Source of the DNA: Treponema sp.
GTDB lineage: Bacteria > Spirochaetota > Spirochaetia > Treponematales > Breznakiellaceae
Direction: 5' to 3'
Length of the DNA: 13,903 nucleotides
Assembly: GCA_009784995.1 (NCBI GenBank)
Contig: WQXE01000039.1
Coordinates: 1 to 13,903, forward strand
The notes beneath the pieces are model-generated. The model was not told the DNA's origin. It worked only from the letters and a program-made list of their open reading frames with translations, and searched no databases. Below are positions 1 through 5,108 of this stretch, in pieces (position 1 is the first letter of the stretch; each line of letters opens with the position of its first letter). A program made the position numbers and the translations under genes.

Positions 1-110
1 CTGCCATCCTCTTCAATAGGTCCATCATAATATGGATTGGAAAACGCACATCTTATATCTTCTTCACTTATTTTATGTTCAAATGCAGACGGCTTGAATA
101 TTAAATTCAT
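1..110 (-). CDS. N-terminal part of a small toxin-like protein (3' end off window)
   Basis: The minus strand reads ATG at 110-108 and stays open for 36 codons to the window edge, beginning MNLIFKPSAFEHKISEED and continuing IRCAFSNPYYDGPIEE. A GAGG ribosome site lies 7 bases before the ATG, and a good promoter sits just upstream (125-152), so I take the start as real. The pattern 'phi-F-x-x-SAFEH-x-I-x-E-x-DI-x-x-AF-x-NP-x-Y-x-G-x-IE' reminds me of short BrnT/DUF4258-like proteins, many of which are toxins of toxin-antitoxin pairs, but this rests on memory and on a fragment. The neighbourhood of other toxin-antitoxin-like genes fits. The catalytic part and any partner lie outside the window. 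Confidence 0.7.
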   Translation of the reverse strand, partial: MNLIFKPSAFEHKISEEDIRCAFSNPYYDGPIEEDG

Positions 111-124
111 CTTTAAACCTCAAA

Positions 125-152
125 ATTCTAATTCAGGAAATATTCCTGTCAA
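125..152 (-). promoter_or_regulatory. Promoter of the left-edge gene with palindromic operator candidate
   Basis: On the minus strand a perfect -35 TTGACA (152-147), a 16-base spacer and a -10 TAGAAT (130-125) precede the ATG at 110, giving a leader of only about 8 bases. The spacer holds a perfect palindrome, CAGGAA-ATA-TTCCTG (134-148), whose last two bases overlap the edge of the -35 box. Such a palindrome inside a promoter is typical of self-repressed toxin-antitoxin operons; that role is inferred. Confidence 0.6.
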
Positions 153-225
153 GAAAACTGTTTATATTTTGAATATAATAATATTTGAATTCATTGACCA
201 TAAAAATAACAATAGCGTTATAAAT

Positions 226-345
226 TATTCCATACCTCCGTGACCCCGTGCTGCGAACCTTTCGGTTCGATGTGTGTGAAATCTTCTTGATATAAAATTA
301 TTAATAATAATTTTGCGCCTTTGCGCCTCTGCGAGATTAAAATTC
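226..345. repeat. Dispersed intergenic repeat, copy 1
   Basis: This non-coding stretch begins with TATTCCATACCTCCGTGACC (226-245) and runs through GTGTGAAATCTTCTTG, an AT-rich run, and TTGCGCCTTTGCGCCTCTGC to a GCGAGAT...AAAATTC end. Copies 2 and 3 lie at 1150-1224 and 1633-1681. This copy carries an extra hairpin, CGAACC-TTTC-GGTTCG (254-269), where copy 2 has only CCTCT. All three copies sit between the small toxin-antitoxin-like units. Similar 'CCGTG.CC..GTG' and 'TTTGCGCC' strings occur as intergenic repeats in other bacterial genomes; the function is unknown. Confidence 0.7.
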
Positions 346-495
346 TCATATAAATTTTTAACCAGAAAATTCTATCTGCCGAAAATCGCGCCTTTTTATC
401 AGCAGAACAACGAATAGAAACCGAGTATAGAGAGGTTTTAACAATGTACCTTGAAAGATTGCTGCCTAGAAGGTGAGGGCAATGCTCATATTACC
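346..495 (+). other. Gene-free stretch with a possible gene remnant
   Basis: Bases 354-476 form an open stretch of about 40 codons with no start codon before its middle. It reads ...ILSAENRAFLSAEQRIETEY then REVLTMYLERLLPRR and a TGA stop. The amphipathic, charged make-up is protein-like, and it may be the tail of a decayed gene, but I do not recognise a family. It begins right after repeat copy 1 and ends before the promoter of the antitoxin. Apart from this I see nothing coding between 111 and 540. A chance open frame is quite possible. Confidence 0.25.
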
Positions 496-524
496 TTGAC
501 ACAGTGGAATTTTAGATGTATTCT
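496..524 (+). promoter_or_regulatory. Promoter of the YefM/RelE-type toxin-antitoxin operon
   Basis: A perfect -35 TTGACA (496-501), a 17-base spacer and a -10 TATTCT (519-524) point to transcription starting near 531, only about 10 bases before the ATG at 541. An imperfect palindrome, TTTTAGA-TGTAT-TCTAgAAAA (510-530), covers the -10 box and could be the operator for autorepression by the antitoxin. The promoter also argues against the longer TTG start at 451, which lies upstream of it. Confidence 0.65.
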
Positions 525-540
525 AGAAAAAGGAGAGCAA

Positions 541-825
541 ATGCCAGTAATATGTCCTATAACAGATTTAGAAACTAGGTTACCGGAAATAACCAGAGTT
601 GTACACGAAACAGATGAACCTGTATTTTTAACAAATAATGGATATGGAGACATTGTTATGATGAGTATGGACAATTGGGAAGAAATGAATTTTGAAAACG
701 AAATATACCAAAAATTGATAGAAGCTCAGGCAGAAGCGCAATCAAACCCAATACGTCTTTCACATAATGAAGTTTTTGATCCTTTAAGGCAGAAAATTAA
801 TAATTATATAAATATAAAAAAATGA
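541..825 (+). CDS. Type II antitoxin, Phd/YefM family
   Basis: This 94-aa protein is the likely antitoxin for the toxin encoded immediately downstream. The N-terminal part has the YefM/Phd fold pattern: PITDLETRLPEITRVVHETD, then EPVFLTNNGYGDIVMMSMD, then WEEM, where the antitoxin dimerises and binds its operator. The charged C-terminal part from about residue 50 would wrap the toxin. I choose the ATG at 541 because AAAAAGGAGAG lies just before it and a promoter at 496-524 would not transcribe a start at the TTG at 451. The stop overlaps the toxin start (ATGA, 822-825), as is usual for translationally coupled pairs. The family call is from motif memory; pairing with the toxin is strong from context. 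Confidence 0.88.
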   Translation: MPVICPITDLETRLPEITRVVHETDEPVFLTNNGYGDIVMMSMDNWEEMNFENEIYQKLIEAQAEAQSNPIRLSHNEVFDPLRQKINNYINIKK

Positions 826-1130
826 TTGAAGAAATAAAATATCTTCCATCTTTTCAACAAGAACTCAACGCTATTGTAGATTATATTTCGATTACATTAG
901 AAGCTCCAAGAGCTGCAATGAAACTGGTAGATGAACTAGATATTGAAATTAAAAAACTTAAAAGGTTTCCAAATGCTCATAGATTATATCGTCCAATAAA
1001 ACCAATAAAAACTCCTTACCGCATATTTACAGTGGGAAATTATCTTGTTTTTTATGTTGTACTTGAAGAGTATATCGAAATTCATCGCATCATTTATAAA
1101 AAAAGAAATTTATCACAATTAGTTAAATAA
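822..1130 (+). CDS. RelE/ParE-family toxin
   Basis: This 102-aa basic protein follows the antitoxin with a 4-base ATGA overlap. It has the RelE/ParE layout: an N-terminal helical hairpin (residues 1-50, with QQELNAIVDYISITLEAPRA) and a C-terminal beta-sheet with YRIFTVGNYLVFYVV and EIHRIIYKKRN near the end. These match the usual 'Y-R-x-x-x-V-x-x-Y-x-V-x-Y-x-V' and 'V-x-I-x-R-I-x-x-x-x-R' signatures. ParE members poison DNA gyrase and RelE members cut mRNA on the ribosome; sequence alone does not settle which applies here, though the long N-terminal hairpin leans to ParE. Length is normal and the gene looks intact. Confidence 0.88.
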   Translation: MIEEIKYLPSFQQELNAIVDYISITLEAPRAAMKLVDELDIEIKKLKRFPNAHRLYRPIKPIKTPYRIFTVGNYLVFYVVLEEYIEIHRIIYKKRNLSQLVK

Positions 1131-1149
1131 CGCTATTCATCTTATATAT

Positions 1150-1224
1150 CTCCGTGACCCCGTGCCTCTGTGTGAAATCTTCTTGATATAAAATTTTAAC
1201 AAAAACTTTGCGAGATAAAAATTC
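1150..1224. repeat. Dispersed intergenic repeat, copy 2
   Basis: The stretch CTCCGTGACCCCGTG (1150-1164) leads into CCTCTGTGTGAAATCTTCTT (1165-1184), then GATATAAAATTTT, CTTTGCGAGAT and AAAATTC. It matches copy 1 across GTGTGAAATCTTCTTGATAT, but lacks the hairpin of copy 1 and the 'GCCTTTGCGCCTCTGC' segment. It separates the RelE/ParE-type pair from the next small-gene pair. Confidence 0.7.
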
Positions 1225-1245
1225 CCGATTTTTTGTTTTTTTTCC

Positions 1246-1274
1246 TTGCCTTAATGTAAAGAAAATTGTATATT
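1246..1274 (+). promoter_or_regulatory. Promoter of the second small-gene pair
   Basis: TTGCCT (1246-1251), a 17-base spacer and TATATT (1269-1274) fit a sigma-70-like promoter. Transcription would start near 1281, about 12 bases before the ATG at 1293, so the AGAGG ribosome site (1281-1285) lies at the very 5' end of the message. The geometry matches the two other toxin-antitoxin-type promoters in the window. Confidence 0.5.
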
Positions 1275-1292
1275 ATAGTCAGAGGTAAAGTA

Positions 1293-1451
1293 ATGGCAGC
1301 AGTTAAAATAAAGCCAGTTCAACCAACGGAAATAAAAGATAAAAAAATCGCTCTTGAAGCTATTGAACAAATCCGTAAACCAATACCTTCATCAGTGTAT
1401 CGTCGGCATGAAAAGCTTGCTAAGCTTATTGATTCAATGACACGCAGATGA
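1293..1451 (+). CDS. Small basic protein, possible antitoxin partner (unknown)
   Basis: This 52-aa protein begins MAAVKIKPVQPTEIKDKK and ends with VYRRHEKLAKLIDSMTRR. AGAGG at 1281-1285 sits 7 bases before the ATG at 1293, which I prefer to the TTG at 1266 that has no ribosome site and falls at the -10 box. I do not recognise a family. It is lysine- and arginine-rich, mostly helical by composition, with no membrane segment. Its TGA overlaps the ATG of the next gene (ATGA, 1448-1451), the same coupling as the toxin-antitoxin pair upstream. By position and size it could be an antitoxin for the GNAT-like protein, but this is inference. Confidence 0.65.
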   Translation: MAAVKIKPVQPTEIKDKKIALEAIEQIRKPIPSSVYRRHEKLAKLIDSMTRR

Positions 1452-1606
1452 AAAAATATATTATATCTCATGATAATGTAGATGCTGATATCGAACATGA
1501 TGAAGGCGTTTTAAAATTTTATCAGAAAAATGGTTTTATTCCAAATGCAGAGTTATATAATAAGAACCGTAAGACAGTCAGTATGAGAAAAGATATTTAT
1601 CAATAA
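1448..1606 (+). CDS. 52-aa protein resembling the C-terminal end of a GNAT acetyltransferase
   Basis: The frame opens at ATG 1448 and closes with TAA at 1604-1606. The core GVLKFYQKNGFIPNAEL matches the last beta-alpha-beta unit of GNAT N-acetyltransferases ('x-x-F-Y-x-K-x-GF-x-x'), and the end, KTVSMRKDI, looks like the final strand. A functional GNAT domain needs about 130-150 residues with an acetyl-CoA pyrophosphate loop (R/Q-x-x-G-x-G/A), which is missing here. The gene may therefore be a truncated remnant, or a family of mini-proteins that kept only this part. It is coupled to the preceding gene by a 4-base overlap, reminiscent of TacAT-type GNAT toxin operons. Confidence 0.6.
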   Translation: MKKYIISHDNVDADIEHDEGVLKFYQKNGFIPNAELYNKNRKTVSMRKDIYQ

Positions 1607-1632
1607 ACTAAAACACCAAATCATTTTTTGTG

Positions 1633-1681
1633 TATTCCATACCTCCGTGACCCCGTGTGAAACTGTATCGACGATAAAATT
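1633..1681. repeat. Dispersed intergenic repeat, copy 3 (short)
   Basis: Bases 1633-1657 are identical over 25 bases to 226-250 of copy 1 (TATTCCATACCTCC followed by GTGACCCCGTG). The match continues more loosely as TGTGAAAC...GATAAAATTCTA up to the stop codon of the YjbQ gene. It lacks the TTTGCGCC half of the longer copies. It separates the small-gene pairs from the minus-strand YjbQ gene. Confidence 0.65.
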
Positions 1682-2086
1682 CTATTCACCCATTACGCGC
1701 ACATGAACTTTTCGTGTACGAGGTCCGTCGTACTCTGTAAACCAAATACTCTGCCATGTACCTAATAATAATTTGCCGCCAGTGACAATCAATGTAAGTG
1801 AAGAACCTACAAGGCTTGTTTTGGTATGCGCGGCGGAATTACCTTCGCCGTGACGGAATTCGCGGCGGTCTGGAGAAATTAAATTAAGAGCGAGGTTTAC
1901 ATCACGCGGAACATCAGGATCGGCGTTTTCGTTTATTGTTACCGCGGCGGTTGTGTGTGGAATAAAAACCACGCAAATTCCTTCGTTTATGCCGCTTGCG
2001 CTGACTGCCTTTTGTACCTGGTTTGTGATGTTAATCCAGTCAGTTTGGCTGTTTGTTCGGATATTAAATTCTGAAAGCGCTGTCAT
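1682..2086 (-). CDS. yjbQ: YjbQ/UPF0047-family protein
   Basis: This 134-aa protein is a full-length YjbQ (UPF0047) member, also annotated as 'secondary thiamine-phosphate synthase enzyme' because some members can complement loss of thiamine phosphate synthase weakly; the physiological role remains uncertain. Family motifs are visible in order: FIPHTTAAVTINENADPDV (about residues 42-60), HGEGNSAAHTKTSLVGSS (79-96) and LLGTWQSIWFTEYDGPRTRK (107-126). His44, His79 and His87 are the conserved polar residues expected around the active pocket. The start MTALSEFNIRT fits the family N-terminus. No ribosome site precedes the ATG; the -10 box is only 8 bases away, which suggests a leaderless message. 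Confidence 0.92.
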   Translation of the reverse strand: MTALSEFNIRTNSQTDWINITNQVQKAVSASGINEGICVVFIPHTTAAVTINENADPDVPRDVNLALNLISPDRREFRHGEGNSAAHTKTSLVGSSLTLIVTGGKLLLGTWQSIWFTEYDGPRTRKVHVRVMGE

Positions 2087-2094
2087 GGTTATTA

Positions 2095-2123
2095 AGAATA
2101 AAATATATAGAATATAATGTCAA
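2095..2123 (-). promoter_or_regulatory. Promoter of yjbQ, placed for a leaderless transcript
   Basis: On the minus strand a perfect -35 TTGACA (2123-2118), a 17-base spacer and a -10 TATTCT (2100-2095) precede the ATG at 2086. A start 6-7 bases after the -10 box falls at about 2088, leaving a leader of 0-2 bases. No Shine-Dalgarno sequence is present, which agrees. Confidence 0.6.
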
Positions 2124-2313
2124 TTAAACTGTAAAACATAATAAAAATATTAGTAAAAAACTACATAAATATTTCATGTTAATATTATACAATTTTTCTC
2201 TTTTTTCTCTAGTGCCGCTTTTAGTTAGTTAATCGATCTTTGGATATTTATCCTGGATCTATTAACAGGTATAACTATCGCGGCATTAGTTCACAGGTTA
2301 TTCAAAACCAAAC

Positions 2314-3717
2314 TTATTTTTGCGTCTTGCGGAAACCTTCTGACAAATTGTTGTCGCTGATATTCCTGATTGTTCCGCCGCCCTGGTTTCTGTATTTTCC
2401 GGGACTTATGCCTGTATATGCTTTAAAAATCTTGGAAAACCAGCTTTGATCTTCGAAGCAGCAGCACGCGGCGATTTCGCTAAGCGACATTTCGGTGTCA
2501 ACCAATAAACGGCTTGCCTTTTCTACCCTGAGCCTGTTCAAATATTTTGACAGGTTCTCGCCCATTTCTTCTTTGAAGATGGTGCTAAAGTAGGGAGGAG
2601 ACAAACCCGCTACAGTAGATATTTCCTTTAAACTGATCTTTCTTGTAAAATTCTCCATGATAAAATTTTCCGCTTTTCTTAGGGCTGCCGCATGAGGAAT
2701 TCCCCTGAAAGAAGAAATAGCGCCTGACACACGGTCTACGATGTTGTTTATAATGTCTGTTAGCTCTTCAATTGTTTTGGCTTCCTGTACCATTTTCAGG
2801 TTATGACTGTTTATTTCCATGGAAAGACTGCCGTTTTTCGCGGGTGTAATTTCCAATCTGGAAATAAGTACAACCAGCTCAATAACCCTTAATTGCACAT
2901 ACTTAAACTGCCCCGGATTGGTAAAAAACAATATCGCTAAAAGTTCATTTAAAACTTTTTTCGCTTCGGTATTTTCACCTTTACGCAGGGCTGACATCAG
3001 CATTTTTTCTTTGTCTAATGGATAACCGAGTTTATCGGTGTTTACCGGGTGTTGTTGTTTCAATTCCTCGATTATTTTTGATATTGTTTCTTGCTGTAAG
3101 GATCTTCGTCTGATTGTCTCGTGATGGTCTTCGCTTCCGGAAGAAAGCGATTCCGCGCATAGCTGCATCATCTCCGCCAGGGATTGAACTTTTTCCCCAT
3201 CCGCTTCCGGGAGTGAACTGACGCGCTCTTTAAACTCTTCATTCGATATTTCACTATTGCACATAACAAAATTATCATTGGCATTTAAAAAAATGTCAAC
3301 TGTTTTTTTATTATCTGTCAAAAAACCTGATCCCCTGATAGCCCCTGAAAAAGAACCTTCAGTGTATATAGGAGTTGTCCAAAAGAGCAAACCGCAGGCG
3401 CATTGATAAATGTGACAATTACCTTTTTTGTTCGCTTCCTTTATGGCGTTAACATGCATGTCATGACATGGAAAGGAATTTTGCTTATTCCCATTCTTGC
3501 AATGTTGACATATTGTCTTTTCCGGATTGTTTTCCAAACCGTTACGGTTAATGAATTGCGGTTTGTACGCGCTGTCATAAAGACAAATATAACTTCCCGT
3601 AGCTTGATTGTAGTCAAACATGATTCTGGTGGCTCTATCCATCAATGTTCCATCGTCTGACCACTTTTCTGACTGACCATTATTTATTTGGTCAGGGTAT
3701 ACCTTGTTTTTATTCAT
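2314..3717 (-). CDS. PocR ligand-binding domain / AraC-family transcriptional regulator
   Basis: This 467-aa regulator joins a PocR sensory domain (about residues 20-190) to a helical linker (about 195-340) and an AraC-type double helix-turn-helix (about 346-443). In the PocR part, Cys70, Cys73, Cys84 and Cys106 are spaced as a possible metal site, followed by LLFWTTPIYTEGSFSGAI. The DNA-binding part shows ISLKEISTVAGLSPPYFSTI (first helix-turn-helix) and SLSEIAACCCFEDQSWFSKI (second), then the family ending TGISPGKYR. PocR of Salmonella controls propanediol and cobalamin genes; the ligand here is unknown. AAAGGGG precedes the ATG by about 8 bases, and the gene lies 20 bases after the split paralogue, so they likely share a message. 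No target genes adjoin. Confidence 0.9.
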   Translation of the reverse strand: MNKNKVYPDQINNGQSEKWSDDGTLMDRATRIMFDYNQATGSYICLYDSAYKPQFINRNGLENNPEKTICQHCKNGNKQNSFPCHDMHVNAIKEANKKGNCHIYQCACGLLFWTTPIYTEGSFSGAIRGSGFLTDNKKTVDIFLNANDNFVMCNSEISNEEFKERVSSLPEADGEKVQSLAEMMQLCAESLSSGSEDHHETIRRRSLQQETISKIIEELKQQHPVNTDKLGYPLDKEKMLMSALRKGENTEAKKVLNELLAILFFTNPGQFKYVQLRVIELVVLISRLEITPAKNGSLSMEINSHNLKMVQEAKTIEELTDIINNIVDRVSGAISSFRGIPHAAALRKAENFIMENFTRKISLKEISTVAGLSPPYFSTIFKEEMGENLSKYLNRLRVEKASRLLVDTEMSLSEIAACCCFEDQSWFSKIFKAYTGISPGKYRNQGGGTIRNISDNNLSEGFRKTQK

Positions 3718-3737
3718 AGAAGTACCCCTTTTTCGGA

Positions 3738-4520
3738 TTAACCCAGGTAACTACCTTCAACCGCCATTCCATGTTCACGGTATTTCCCGGGGGTAAAACC
3801 CGTATTATTTCTGAATATTTTTGAGAACCAGCTTTGATCCTCAAAACCGCAGGTGACAGCTATTTCACTTATTGGCAGACTTGTTGATACCAATAAGGAA
3901 GCAGCTTTTTCTACTCTCAGACGGTTAAGGTAGTTGGAAAGATTTTCTCCCATTTCTTCCTTAAAGACCGTACTGAAATATGGCGCCGAAAGCCCCGAAG
4001 CGGTAGCGATTTCTTTCAGACTCAACTTTCTTGTGTAGTGCATCCAGATGTAACGTTCTGCCTTTCTAAGCGCGGAGTAATGACGTACTCCGTGAAAGGA
4101 AAAAATCATTCCTGACATCCTTTCTGTTATGCCGCTTAGGAAATCAATTATCTCCTCCAGGCTGGAACTATCTTCGATCTTCTTTAAACAACGATTTGTA
4201 GTTTCCAAAGATGTGTTATCCATTATGTTTTTTGGATCAGCTACAGCTCTGGAAAGCAAAACCGCAAGTTCTAACGCTTTCAAACGAAATGCCGAAAAAT
4301 TGTTCCTTACTTCAAGATAATAAAACTTGAGCAGGTTGACCAGGATATTTTGCGCTTCGGCTTTATCTCCCCTTCGCAGGTTCGCTAGCAGCATTCTTTC
4401 CATATCAAGAGGCGACTGGGTGTTATTTTCCCTTTTTTGTTTCCTATATACTGTTTCAACCGGAGAAGGTGTTATATTTAAATTCCAGGTTAGAGTTGAA
4501 TTTTTTTTGACATAACTCAT
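3738..4520 (-). CDS. AraC-family DNA-binding half of a split PocR-AraC regulator
   Basis: This 260-aa frame holds the linker and AraC DNA-binding domain of a second regulator, very similar to the C-terminal 230 residues of the gene downstream: both share FKEEMGENLS, YLNRLRVEKA and FEDQSWFSKIF. The two helix-turn-helices are at about residues 166-192 and 215-240. Upstream of its ATG the same frame stays open and reads LCAAQITG, which matches LCAESLSSG of the intact paralogue, so the ATG at 4520 (weak CAGGT before it) is probably not the original start. The natural protein would be a fusion with the PocR half at 4526-4942. If translated alone, it would be a regulator without a sensor. Confidence 0.75.
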   Translation of the reverse strand: MSYVKKNSTLTWNLNITPSPVETVYRKQKRENNTQSPLDMERMLLANLRRGDKAEAQNILVNLLKFYYLEVRNNFSAFRLKALELAVLLSRAVADPKNIMDNTSLETTNRCLKKIEDSSSLEEIIDFLSGITERMSGMIFSFHGVRHYSALRKAERYIWMHYTRKLSLKEIATASGLSAPYFSTVFKEEMGENLSNYLNRLRVEKAASLLVSTSLPISEIAVTCGFEDQSWFSKIFRNNTGFTPGKYREHGMAVEGSYLG

Positions 4521-4525
4521 ACCTG

Positions 4526-4942
4526 TTATTTGCGCGGCGCATAAAGCATTATTTGAGCCAGGGCTTTTACCCTTTCGTTATTTTCTTTCGAATTTTCTAC
4601 TCCGCCGGATAAAAGAGCTCCCGCGAATCTTTCTCCCGAATAAAACGGGCTAGTCCAAAAAATGAAACCCTTAAAGCATAAATAGATGTAAGATCCGCCT
4701 AGTTTTCTCGCTTTTTCTACCGCTTCCTGGTGCAAATTAACGCATTTTTTTACCGTACTTGATGAAGCGTCCGGATTACAACGGCGGCAGATTGAATTTA
4801 AATTATCGTTTTGAGAATATAAATCCGCTCCAATTACAGAAGCCATGCAACCAGACGCTTTTTCATAATGTTTTACAAGCCAGGCAGCTCTAACCATTAA
4901 CGGTTCAAGCTCTCTTCTTTGTATTATGTTTAGTTTCGACAT
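4526..4942 (-). CDS. PocR sensory-domain half of a split PocR-AraC regulator
   Basis: This 138-aa frame is a PocR domain with no DNA-binding part. Cys52, Cys55, Cys67 and Cys89 align with the four cysteines of the intact paralogue, and IFWTSPFYSGERFAGALL aligns with its LLFWTTPIYTEGSFSGAI. The homology holds to ALAQIM (residues 128-133), after which LYAPRK and a TAA are unrelated to the paralogue. A strong TTAGGAGA lies about 5-7 bases before the ATG at 4942. With one base restored near 4541-4547, this joins the AraC half to give a regulator of about 401 aa, a normal size for the family. It heads the minus-strand message that also carries the intact paralogue. Confidence 0.75.
   Translation of the reverse strand: MSKLNIIQRRELEPLMVRAAWLVKHYEKASGCMASVIGADLYSQNDNLNSICRRCNPDASSSTVKKCVNLHQEAVEKARKLGGSYIYLCFKGFIFWTSPFYSGERFAGALLSGGVENSKENNERVKALAQIMLYAPRK
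4541..4547 (-). other. Probable frameshift site in the split PocR-AraC gene
   Basis: Between ATG at 4549-4547 and TTA at 4544-4542 the coding frame changes. The first frame is homologous to the paralogue up to 'LAQIM' (paralogue 'LAEMM'), and the other frame is homologous from 'LCAAQIT' (paralogue 'LCAESLS'). Two bases (CT) lie between where three are needed, so one base appears lost next to a TTT run. No classical slippery heptamer or downstream stem is evident. It is a mutation, an assembly error or, less likely, a recoding site. Confidence 0.65.
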
Positions 4943-5092
4943 AACATTCTCCTAATTGTTTTTGTTGTTTTTTTTTGTAGTTGTTAATAAATTTAGGGAA
5001 AATGAGTTGAACAAAATACACCCTATTTGAAAAAAAAATCCAGACAAAAACACTCTTTTTTGCGAAAGGTAGTATTTTCATTTTAAAAAGGC

Positions 5093-5098
5093 TATAAT
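5093..5098 (+). promoter_or_regulatory. -10 box for the phosphohexomutase operon
   Basis: A perfect TATAAT lies 10 bases before the ATG at 5109, which would give a leader of about 4 bases. No ribosome site precedes that ATG. I see no convincing -35 box at the right distance, so the assignment rests on the -10 box alone. The 4943-5108 intergenic region also serves the divergent PocR-AraC genes and holds nothing else I recognise. Confidence 0.4.
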
Positions 5099-5108
5099 TT
5101 TAGTTCTT

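Noticed and set aside
451..540. TTG-initiated N-terminal extension of the antitoxin
   Set aside because: The promoter at 496-524 lies inside the extension, no ribosome site precedes 451, and family similarity begins at the ATG at 541.
211..1137. 10-bp inverted repeat AATAGCGTTA / TAACGCTATT around the toxin-antitoxin unit
   Set aside because: The positions (211-220 and 1128-1137) are suggestive of element ends, but a 10-bp match within 1 kb is expected by chance, and no transposase or target duplication is seen.
2087..2313. Short plus-strand frame starting at 2240 and possible RNA in this gap
   Set aside because: The frame mostly overlaps the AraC gene end and has no family features. The GCCGC/GCGGC pair in the gap is 5 bp and far apart, without a T-run.
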